Notes under the pieces: model-generated
Told to the model about the DNA's origin: nothing
The model's database searches: none
The model's input: only the letters and a program-made list of their open reading frames with translations
Part shown: one piece after another, positions 5,659 to 11,876 of the stretch
How the letters are laid out: each line of letters opens with the position of its first letter
Position numbering within the stretch: position 1 is the first letter of the stretch
Made by a program: the position numbers and the translations under genes
Origin: a bacterium
GTDB taxonomy: Bacteria; Planctomycetota; UBA11346
Assembly: GCA_020049615.1 (NCBI GenBank)
Contig: JAIFKN010000136.1
Coordinates: 1-11,876 of the forward strand
DNA: 11,876 nt
Direction: 5' to 3'

Positions 5659-6564
5659 GTGGAGTGGCGCGTGCTGAATCGGCACCGGTTGCGCGAACGA
5701 TGGCCGACCCTCGCCGCTATCGGCGTGGCGGTTCAGCGCTTCCCCGCTTTCGCCGCGGTCGGCGGCGATTCGCCGTTCAATGCTCACGATGTGCTCTATG
5801 CCAGCTTCCTGGTGAGCGGACGCTGCCATCACGACATCGGCGACCAGCGCTTCGCCGAGCAGGCCGGTTCGCTGGCGGTGGTGCAGTGGGACGTCCCGCA
5901 CCGCATCGACACCGGCGGCACGGCGGTGTCGCTGTGGAACATCTATCTCGATCCGGCACGCCATGCCCTGCCCAGCTTGCCTGCCGACCTGCGCGGGGCG
6001 CTGGCACGGCTGATCCCGGTGCATCCCGGCTTCGCCAACCGCCGCAACCGCCTGCTCGCCTGCTCGCTGGATGATCCGTCGCCGCTTGACGGACTGCTGC
6101 TGCGCATGTGGGACGAGCAGCAGGCGGCCCGGCCCGGGCATCACGCCATGCTCGAAGCGATGCTGCGCGAGCTGCTGGTGCTGGTCGCTCGCCAGTTGCA
6201 GTCCACCGGGGTGCGCGGACCGGCGGACGCCGATCCGGAAATGGAACGGGCCAGTACCTGGCTCGCCGAGCACCTCGCCGACGAGGTGGGCGTCGACGAC
6301 CTGGCTGCGGCAGTCGGGCTGTCGCGCTTCCACTGCTCGCGCCGCTTCCTCGCCTATGCCGGTCGAACGCCGATGGCCTATCTCATGGACCTGCGACTGC
6401 AGGAGGCCGCCTTGCGCCTGCGTGGCGGCGACGAGCCGGTGGTCGAGGTAGCGATAGCCTGCGGGTTCAAGGATCTCGGCCACTTCGGCCGGCGGTTCAA
6501 GGCCATGTTCGGCGTGCCGCCGGCCCGCTACCGCGCACAGCCAGCCGGGTCGGACGGCACGTAG
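5659..6564 (+). CDS. AraC-family transcriptional regulator
   Basis: This 301-aa protein has the normal AraC layout. Residues 20-105 are a beta-rich cupin-like sensor (YASFLVSGRCHHDIGDQRFA, then WDVPHRIDTGG). A helical linker/dimer region spans about 140-185. A C-terminal pair of helix-turn-helices starts around 195: the first is VDDLAAAVGLSRFHCSRRF (212-230). The second is VVEVAIACGFKDLGHFGRRF (261-280), with the diagnostic ending KAMFGVPPARYR. A sugar or sugar derivative is the likely effector, by family. GTG 5659 has GAAGG at 5645-5649, nine bases upstream; GTG 5671 with GGAG at 5661-5664 is an equally good start four codons later. The URO-D-like gene follows 51 bases downstream on the same strand and may be its target or cotranscribed partner. 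Confidence 0.9.
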   Translation: MEWRVLNRHRLRERWPTLAAIGVAVQRFPAFAAVGGDSPFNAHDVLYASFLVSGRCHHDIGDQRFAEQAGSLAVVQWDVPHRIDTGGTAVSLWNIYLDPARHALPSLPADLRGALARLIPVHPGFANRRNRLLACSLDDPSPLDGLLLRMWDEQQAARPGHHAMLEAMLRELLVLVARQLQSTGVRGPADADPEMERASTWLAEHLADEVGVDDLAAAVGLSRFHCSRRFLAYAGRTPMAYLMDLRLQEAALRLRGGDEPVVEVAIACGFKDLGHFGRRFKAMFGVPPARYRAQPAGSDGT

Positions 6565-6615
6565 GGACAAACCCGATCCCCGGCTGCGGCTACCATCAGG
6601 GCGGAGACCACGCCC

Positions 6616-7623
6616 ATGCCCGCCACTGCCGCCATGTCCGTTGCCGAACGCTTCCACGCCGTCTGCTCGGGCCGGCCGGTCGACCGCCTGCCGATGGTCG
6701 AATGGGCAACCTGGTGGGGGGAGACGACCTCGCGCTGGCAGCGTGAAGGCCTGCAGACGACCGACCGCTACGAACTCTATCGTCACTTCGGTCTCGACTG
6801 CTGGCGCCAGCACTGGTGCTGCGCCGTGCATTGGGACTGCCCATGGAAGCCGCCGCACCATGGTGCCGGGATCCTGGCGACGGCCCCGTCCTACGACGCG
6901 GTCGAGCCCTTCGTCGGCGCCTGGCCGGTCGATCGCGCAGGCTTCACGGCCTCGTTCGCCCAGCAGGCCGCCGGCGAGGCTGCGGTGTGGGCGACCTTGC
7001 CCGGCTTCTTCTGGGGCGCGCGAGAGATCCTCGGCATCGAACGGCATCTCATGTCGTTCTACGACGAGCCCGAGCTGTTGCACCGCATCAACGACCGTCT
7101 GGCCTCGTGGGTGGTGCGCTTCCTCGACGAACTGGACGGCCTGGGCACGCTTGACTTCGTCACCTTCGCCGAGGATCTCTCCTACAACCACGGTCCGATG
7201 CTGTCGAAGAAGTCCTTCGACACGTTCCTGCTGCCATATTACCGGCGCGTGGTGCCGGAATTGCAGCGGCGCGGCATCCGCGTCATCGTGGACAGCGATG
7301 GTGACATCACCCGCTGCGCCCCGTGGTTCGCCGCCGCCGGCGTCGAGGGCATCCTCCCGCTGGAGCGCCAGGCCGGTGTCGACATCGAGGTGCTGCAGCG
7401 CAATCATCCCGACATGCTGTTCATCGGCCACTACGACAAGATGGTCATGCCCAAGGGCGAGGCGGCGATGCGGGCCGAGTTCGAACGCCTGCTACCGGCC
7501 ATGCGCCGTGGCCGCTTCATCCCCTCGGTCGACCACCAGACCCCGCCGGGGGTGTCGCTGGAGAACTACCGCATCTACCTGCGGTTGCTCGCCGAGTTTA
7601 TGGAGCGCGCGGCCCAGCCTTGA
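6616..7623 (+). CDS. URO-D-superfamily protein (uroporphyrinogen decarboxylase-like)
   Basis: This 335-aa cytoplasmic protein has the TIM-barrel pattern of the URO-D superfamily. The N-terminal part has SVAERFHAVCSGRPVDRLPM (8-27). The middle has FVTFAEDLSYNHGPMLSKKS (181-200), then FLLPYYRRVVPEL. The core has VIVDSDGDITRCAPWFAAAG (223-242), VEGILPLERQAGVDIEVL, IGHYDKMVM (270-278) and FIPSVDHQTPPGVSLENY (301-318). This is the subgroup with DSDGDI and the final 'DhqtPp.vs.eNY' segment, common in Planctomycetota and Lentisphaerota. It is distinct from the haem enzyme HemE and from the Zn-binding MtaA/MtbA corrinoid methyltransferases, whose His-x-Cys site is not seen. The true reaction is unknown; methyl transfer or a decarboxylation in catabolism has been proposed for such relatives. 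CGGAGA at 6602-6607, eight bases before ATG 6616, supports the start. It follows an AraC regulator. Confidence 0.85.
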   Translation: MPATAAMSVAERFHAVCSGRPVDRLPMVEWATWWGETTSRWQREGLQTTDRYELYRHFGLDCWRQHWCCAVHWDCPWKPPHHGAGILATAPSYDAVEPFVGAWPVDRAGFTASFAQQAAGEAAVWATLPGFFWGAREILGIERHLMSFYDEPELLHRINDRLASWVVRFLDELDGLGTLDFVTFAEDLSYNHGPMLSKKSFDTFLLPYYRRVVPELQRRGIRVIVDSDGDITRCAPWFAAAGVEGILPLERQAGVDIEVLQRNHPDMLFIGHYDKMVMPKGEAAMRAEFERLLPAMRRGRFIPSVDHQTPPGVSLENYRIYLRLLAEFMERAAQP

Positions 7624-7653
7624 TCGACCGGCCATCCGCCTTTCTATGAAGGG

Positions 7654-8025
7654 GTGGTACGACTCCTGGCATTGCTGGTGATCCTGGGCGCCTGCGCGAC
7701 GCAACGTGTACCGGTATCGGACGCCGAGGCGCGCCGCTTCGCTGCCGCCCTCGATGTCCGGACGGCGCGCATCATCGCCGGAAACGCGAATTACACCGCC
7801 ACCAGTCAGGTCGAATGGCTGGGTGGCCGGGTCCACCTGCGGACCGTCATCCGCGGCGACTCCCGTGACCGCATCGGCGACGCAGTGAACCAGGTGTTCC
7901 AGGAGGCGCGGCGGCTCGGCACGGAGTTGAACATGCCCTGCGAATCCAACGGTTCGTTTGACCGCGCCGTGCTTTCATGGGACGGGCGCCATGTCGAATG
8001 TAGGATACTGACCGTCAGGTTCTGA
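7654..8025 (+). CDS. Small predicted lipoprotein of unknown function
   Basis: The 123-aa product begins VRLLALLVILGAC, a short basic start plus hydrophobic core ending in a lipobox-like LGAC, so Cys14 is probably lipidated and the protein held in a membrane facing the periplasm. The mature part is mixed alpha/beta: DAEARRFAAALDVRTARIIA, then VEWLGGRVHLRTVIRGDSRD and IGDAVNQVFQEARRLGTELN, ending VLSWDGRHVECRILTVRF. A Cys pair (residues 93 and 117 approximately) could form a disulfide. No family is recognised. GTG 7654 is the likely start, but the only purine-rich stretch, GAAGGG (7648-7653), directly abuts it, so start and expression are uncertain. It lies 30 bases after the URO-D-like gene and may be cotranscribed, and is convergent with the AraC gene ending at 8069. 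Confidence 0.6.
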   Translation: MVRLLALLVILGACATQRVPVSDAEARRFAAALDVRTARIIAGNANYTATSQVEWLGGRVHLRTVIRGDSRDRIGDAVNQVFQEARRLGTELNMPCESNGSFDRAVLSWDGRHVECRILTVRF

Positions 8026-8068
8026 ATGGCGCTGCGACCTGGGACCCCGCCAGGGCCTCGGCCGGGTT

Positions 8069-8941
8069 TCAGCGCCGTCGGGGAGACCGACGACGGCAGC
8101 GGTAACCATGGGGGCTGAGGCCGCTCCAGCGCTTGAACGCCTTGGAGAAGGCGAAGGCCGTGGCGTAGCCGAGGCGCTGCGCCACCTCGGCGAGAGGCAG
8201 ATCGGCGCGTTCCAGCAGGCCGATGGCGTAATCGGCGCGCAGACGCTGGTGGTAGGTGTCGGGGGTCATGCCCCAGGCGGCGACGAAGCGGCGGGCGAGA
8301 TGGCGCGGGCTCAGCCCCTGGTCGCGGGCCAACTCGGCCAGGGAGACCGTGCGGTCGAGGTGCTGCTCGAGATGCAGGCGCGCCCACTGCAGGCGGTTCT
8401 CGGGGATCGCCTGTGCGCCGCTGCCGCGGCAGCGGCGCACCTCGCGCAGCAGGACGCCGATATGGGCGGCGAGGATCTCGGGGTCGGCGGCCTGGTACGA
8501 GATCAGTTCGTGGTGTAGGCCGACGATGCAGCGATGCATGGCCGACGGTCCCGGCAGCGGAAGCGGGGTGAGCAGGGGCAGTCCGATCTCCTGCAGCAGC
8601 GCCTTCCAAAGCTGTCCTCGCACCTGGAACCAGGAGAGGGGCCAGGGCGCGACGGTGCTGCCGTACCAGATCGGCGGATCGGCATGGCTCCACAGCACCA
8701 GATGATCGGCCGGCACCGGGATCACCGTGCCGCCGTGCGCCAGGCGGACGGCCTGATGGAAGCAGACCGCGTGGTGGTAGCCGGCCGTTGGCCGGAAGCG
8801 GGTCACGCCGGGACGTTTGGCGAAGCGGTGGGCCAGCACCTGTACATGCAGCAGTCGATCCTCGGTACGGGCGTTCCAGTCATGCGCATAGAGGACCCGG
8901 CGGTTGTCCTGCTTGGATATGCGTTGGACCTGACCGGACAT
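8069..8941 (-). CDS. AraC-family transcriptional regulator (divergent from the hydrolase operon)
   Basis: This 290-aa protein has an N-terminal sensor region (about 15-130) with a cupin-like strand pattern (YHHAVCFHQAVRLAHGGTVI, then PADHLVLWSH). The C-terminal AraC DNA-binding domain has a first helix-turn-helix VSLAELARDQGLSPRHLARR (199-218). The second is LAEVAQRLGYATAFAFSKAF (250-269), followed by KRWSGLSPHGYR, the family hallmark. The tail RCRRRSPRRR is strongly basic. ATG 8941 was chosen because the open frame upstream runs antisense through the hydrolase gene and is not coding; GGAG 11 bases upstream is a marginal ribosome binding site. Its start lies 72 bases from the divergent start of the hydrolase gene, the usual arrangement for an AraC activator and its target, so control of that operon is inferred. 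Confidence 0.9.
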   Translation of the reverse strand: MSGQVQRISKQDNRRVLYAHDWNARTEDRLLHVQVLAHRFAKRPGVTRFRPTAGYHHAVCFHQAVRLAHGGTVIPVPADHLVLWSHADPPIWYGSTVAPWPLSWFQVRGQLWKALLQEIGLPLLTPLPLPGPSAMHRCIVGLHHELISYQAADPEILAAHIGVLLREVRRCRGSGAQAIPENRLQWARLHLEQHLDRTVSLAELARDQGLSPRHLARRFVAAWGMTPDTYHQRLRADYAIGLLERADLPLAEVAQRLGYATAFAFSKAFKRWSGLSPHGYRCRRRSPRRR

Positions 8942-9013
8942 GGCGACGGAGACTCCGGTGCCTAGACTGAGGCCTGGAATGCCGCGGTCCAGCCGCACCA
9001 GGAGACCATCACC

Positions 9014-11416
9014 ATGCTTCAGACATCCGCCCTGCTGCTCGCCCTCGCCGCCGTCCTGCCGGCGGCGGATGCCGTGTTCTCCATCGGCGGCACGCTGCGC
9101 GAGGATGCACTGCGTATCGGCACCAACCTCGAGGTGGACGCGCCGCGGGCCTGGTCGCTGGCCCATCCGATGACCAACCAGTGGAGCCCGACCCCCAACA
9201 TCGAACCGATGGTGCTGCGCTTCCGCGGCGTCGCCACCGGCGGCTCGGCCAGCGAGCTGGTCCACGCCGCCATCAAGGGCAAGGATGGCGGGGCCGGCGG
9301 CTGGGACCGCTACCGTGATGGATTCCTCGATGGAGCCAGCATCACCATCTATCGCCACGAGAACGGCGCCGCCCGCGTGCTGCGCACCGGCACGGTGCGA
9401 CGTTCCTTCGGCGGTCCGCCCGAGGCGCGCAACGCCTTCGAACTCGATGGCGATGGTCCGGCGATCCAGGCTGGCGACGCATACATGGTGCAGAAGGAGT
9501 TCGATGACATCGCCGCCGGCAGCTACCGCCTGATGGCCGACGACGAGACGCTGTCGCGGATGATCGATGGCTGGGGCGCTCCCAAGGGCCAGACCGCTGA
9601 ACTGGCCCTCGACCGCAGCAGCGTGCCGCTCGGCGGTGGCCGCGCCTCGCTGCGCGTCGCGGCCACGCCCGGCCTGTCCATCGGCAGCACCCTGCATGGC
9701 AGCAACTGGCCAAACGGCCGCCGCCTCAACGCCGGCAAGACCTACAGCTTCACGGTGTGGCTGCGCCAGCAGGGGATGGCCACCGGTACGGTCGAGCTGC
9801 GTGCCGGCAGCATGGGCACGGCCAAGGTCGCGGTCGGCGCCGACTGGAAGGCCCACACCCTGCATTTCACCGGTGCCGCGCCCAAGGAGAAGATCGAGCG
9901 CCTTGAGATCGTCGCCGGCGAGACCGGCACCCTGTGGATCGACAATCCGCTGCTCAGCGAGGATGGTCTCGCGCCCTTCGCCTTCTATCCCCAGGTGGTC
10001 CGCGAGCTGGCCGCCGGCAAGCCCGGCACGATCCGCATCTGGGCCCTGCAGGAGAATACCGGTCCGGCCCTGCCCATCGCCGAGTCGCTGAAGGCTCCCT
10101 TCGAGCGGCCGTTGCTGCTGGATGACACCAGCGGCAAGCCGTCCGCCGGCGATCTGCACCAGATGCTGGAGCTGTGCCAGCAGGTCGGCGCCGAGCCGTG
10201 GATCGTCGTCCCGACCTTCGCCACGCCCGACGAGTGGCGGCAGCTGGCCGAGTACCTGTGCGGGGCCGCCTCGACGCCGATGGGCCGCCTGCGCGCCGCC
10301 CGTGGCCGCAGCGAGCCATGGAGCAGCCAGTTCGCCCGGATCTACCTCGATTGCGGCAACGAGACCTGGAACCGGCTCTTCGCCGTGCAGTCCTTCGTCG
10401 GCCGGCCCGAAACCTATGGCGAGTACGCCGAACTGGCCTTCGCCGCCTTCCTCGACGCCGCGGGTTCGGCGCGCGAGCGCTTCGTGCCGGTGATCGGCGG
10501 CTGGGCGACGAACGTCTCGGCCGCCGGCTTCGGCCCCAAGGCCGCCGAACGGACGCCCAGCGCCCGCCTGACCAGCTACGCGTCCTACATCGGCGGCTGG
10601 GACGGCGTCGGAGCCGGGCTCGACGCGGCGGCGGCCGGCGACCGTTGGCAGGACATGGCGATGTTCTACCAGCGCGCCTATCGACACGAGCGTACCGAGG
10701 TGGCAGCGGCGCAGACCGCCGAACGGGCCAAGCGCCTGGGCAAGCCGGGCACCTTCGCGCTCTACGAGGCCGGACCGGGCTATCCCCTGCCCGAGCCGGG
10801 CAAAGGCAGCGATCCGCAGGTCGAATCCGACGCCAAGTCGCTGGCGCGGGCGTTGACCACCATCGACATGTTCCTCAGCGGCCTCGAACACGGTGCCGGC
10901 CCGCAGAACTTCTTCCTCTTCCGCACCGGCGCCTTCTGGGCCTCGCACGCCACCTGGGACCGCCCGCACGCCGCCTGGCAGGCCGTCGCCCTCGCCAACA
11001 GCGCGATCGCCGCCCGCCAGCTGAGGATCCAGGGTGCCGGCGTGCCCACCGTCGATCTGCCCGAGGTGGTGCTGAAGCGACCTGCTCAGAACAACAAGAC
11101 GAAGGAGGAGCGTTTCCCCGCCGTGCCCGGCGTGCCGCTGGTCTCGTGCTGGGCCTGGCAGGAGGGCGCGGACATCCGCGTGGCCCTGCTCAACCGTTCA
11201 ACCAGCGCGGCGCAGCCGGTCCGCATCGTCCTGCCCGCCGCCGCCGTCGGGGCCGTGCAGGCCCAGGTGCTGAGCGGTGCGCCATCGGCGCACAACATCG
11301 AGCGCCAGCAGACCGCCCCGGTGGCGTGGAACCTGCGCCTCGACGGCAGCCAGCTGGTCGGCGACCTGCCGGCGGCCAGCGTGGCGGTGGCCCGCGTGAC
11401 GGTCGCAAAACCATGA
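9014..11416 (+). CDS. Secreted glycoside hydrolase, clan GH-A type, with jelly-roll domain
   Basis: The 800-aa product starts with a clear signal peptide (hydrophobic SALLLALAAVLPAADA, cut near residue 20). Residues 21-170 are beta-rich and unrecognised. Residues about 195-312 resemble a CBM4/9-like jelly roll (YSFTVWLRQQG, GTVELRAG, ending 'GTLWIDNPLL'). From about 315 comes a TIM barrel: LLLDDTSGKPSAGDLHQMLE, AEPWIVVPTFATPDEW, then YLDCGNETWN with the probable acid/base Glu450. FALYEAGPGYPLP carries the probable nucleophile Glu585. These Asn-Glu and Glu pairs are the clan GH-A retaining pattern; it recalls GH51/GH39-like enzymes but I cannot assign a family. A C-terminal beta-sandwich follows (about 705-800; VSCWAWQEGADIRVALLNRS). 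The start is supported by AGGAGA at 9000-9005, eight bases upstream. The stop overlaps the DUF4886 gene (ATGA). Substrate unknown; a plant or algal polysaccharide is likely. Confidence 0.8.
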   Translation: MLQTSALLLALAAVLPAADAVFSIGGTLREDALRIGTNLEVDAPRAWSLAHPMTNQWSPTPNIEPMVLRFRGVATGGSASELVHAAIKGKDGGAGGWDRYRDGFLDGASITIYRHENGAARVLRTGTVRRSFGGPPEARNAFELDGDGPAIQAGDAYMVQKEFDDIAAGSYRLMADDETLSRMIDGWGAPKGQTAELALDRSSVPLGGGRASLRVAATPGLSIGSTLHGSNWPNGRRLNAGKTYSFTVWLRQQGMATGTVELRAGSMGTAKVAVGADWKAHTLHFTGAAPKEKIERLEIVAGETGTLWIDNPLLSEDGLAPFAFYPQVVRELAAGKPGTIRIWALQENTGPALPIAESLKAPFERPLLLDDTSGKPSAGDLHQMLELCQQVGAEPWIVVPTFATPDEWRQLAEYLCGAASTPMGRLRAARGRSEPWSSQFARIYLDCGNETWNRLFAVQSFVGRPETYGEYAELAFAAFLDAAGSARERFVPVIGGWATNVSAAGFGPKAAERTPSARLTSYASYIGGWDGVGAGLDAAAAGDRWQDMAMFYQRAYRHERTEVAAAQTAERAKRLGKPGTFALYEAGPGYPLPEPGKGSDPQVESDAKSLARALTTIDMFLSGLEHGAGPQNFFLFRTGAFWASHATWDRPHAAWQAVALANSAIAARQLRIQGAGVPTVDLPEVVLKRPAQNNKTKEERFPAVPGVPLVSCWAWQEGADIRVALLNRSTSAAQPVRIVLPAAAVGAVQAQVLSGAPSAHNIERQQTAPVAWNLRLDGSQLVGDLPAASVAVARVTVAKP

Positions 11417-11876
11417 AAAACACCGAGTGGTGGGCGGGTATCATGCATACGCTGGTGATGGTCCTGGCGGTTGCCGCGATCACCGCTGCCGAGCCTTCTG
11501 GCCAGCGCGTGCGTCTGCTCGCCATCGGCAACAGCTTCTCGCGCAACGTCCTGGACGAGCTGCCGGCCGTGGCCGCCGCCGCCGGTCGCGACCTGGTCGT
11601 GCTGCACTGCGCCATGCCTGGGGGCCGGCTGGCGCAGCACTGGCAGCGCTACGAGGCGGCGCAGCGCGATCCAGCCGACCCCAAGGCACGCTACAACAAC
11701 GGCCTGACCCTCGATCAGGCTCTGGCCAAGGAGGATTGGGACGCCATCACCATCCAGCAGTACAGCCTGCAAAGCCATGATGCCACCTCCTACCAGCCCT
11801 ACGCCGGACGTCTGGTCGAGGTGCTGCGCCGAGCGGATCCGCAGGCGCGCATCCTGCTGCACCAGAGCTGGGCCTA
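11413..11876 (+). CDS. DUF4886 SGNH-hydrolase-like protein, partial at right edge
   Basis: This gene starts at ATG 11413 in a four-base overlap with the hydrolase stop, so the two are translationally coupled; 154 complete codons are present before the right edge. An N-terminal hydrophobic segment (MHTLVMVLAVAAITAAEP, residues 11-28) is a likely signal peptide. RVRLLAIGNSFSRNVLDELP (32-51) is the SGNH block I, with Ser41 as probable nucleophile. CAMPGGRL (66-73) fits the block II Gly. DWDAITIQQYSLQSHD (108-123), YQPYAGRLVEVLRRADPQAR and LLHQSWA match the DUF4886 family, whose members often sit beside polysaccharide-degrading enzymes. By analogy with SGNH esterases it may remove acyl groups from the hydrolase substrate; the catalytic Asp/His lies beyond the window. 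Confidence 0.85.
   Translation, partial: MKNTEWWAGIMHTLVMVLAVAAITAAEPSGQRVRLLAIGNSFSRNVLDELPAVAAAAGRDLVVLHCAMPGGRLAQHWQRYEAAQRDPADPKARYNNGLTLDQALAKEDWDAITIQQYSLQSHDATSYQPYAGRLVEVLRRADPQARILLHQSWA

Noticed and set aside
5476..7431. 651-aa minus-strand open frame
   Set aside because: It lies antisense to the AraC and URO-D-like genes, whose motifs are unmistakable, and its product has no recognisable domain.
8038..8054. CCTGG/CCAGG hairpin between the lipoprotein gene and the convergent AraC gene as a terminator
   Set aside because: The stem is only five pairs with a seven-base loop and no T tract follows, so it is not convincing.
8942..10969. Minus-strand open frame continuing upstream of the second AraC gene to give a 966-aa product
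   Set aside because: It is antisense to the hydrolase gene, whose domains and catalytic motifs are clear. The product upstream of residue MSGQVQ is Gly/Ala/Arg-rich shadow sequence typical of high-GC DNA.

Overview
The window is very GC-rich, with mostly G or C at third codon positions, and holds about 13 genes or gene fragments. The right half combines AraC-type regulators, a URO-D-superfamily protein, a secreted clan GH-A-type glycoside hydrolase and a DUF4886 SGNH-like protein. That mix is typical of PVC-superphylum bacteria (Planctomycetota, Lentisphaerota, Verrucomicrobiota). No rRNA, tRNA or taxonomic marker is present, so the assignment is an inference.

Left half (1 to about 5550) looks accessory and is made mostly of unrecognised genes. 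A sigma-70/ECF-like regulator (1091-561, minus) precedes an unknown gene that runs off the left edge (503-1, minus). Divergent from them is a compact three-gene operon of unknown function (1442-1708, 1722-2630, 2627-3010, plus). The two units are separated by a relatively AT-rich control region with several palindromes (about 1141-1441). Then on the minus strand come a possible 81-aa gene with a 12-bp tandem repeat in its 3' end (5467-5222), a 351-aa protein with a C-terminal helix-turn-helix-like segment (5213-4158), a decayed IS630-family transposase fragment (4141-4022), a Zeta-toxin-like P-loop kinase (3888-3373), and a 64-aa partner protein joined to it by an ATGA overlap (3376-3182). The transposase relic and toxin-like module suggest an integrated or rearranged segment.

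A perfect 12-bp-stem hairpin with flanking A and T tracts (5525-5554) separates this from the right half (5659-11876). There an AraC regulator (5659-6564) is followed by a URO-D-like protein (6616-7623) and a small predicted lipoprotein (7654-8025), all plus. A second AraC regulator (8941-8069, minus) is divergent from a two-gene secreted carbohydrate-processing operon: an 800-aa GH-A-like hydrolase with an N-terminal jelly-roll-like region (9014-11416), and a DUF4886 protein coupled by ATGA and cut by the right edge (11413 onward). The arrangement suggests that the minus-strand AraC protein senses a sugar and controls the hydrolase and its putative esterase partner. The same may apply to the first AraC and the URO-D-like gene.

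No CRISPR array, RNA gene or intact insertion sequence was seen. The parts least explained by known families are the 1442-3010 operon, the 351-aa/81-aa pair and the sigma-like gene with its downstream partner.
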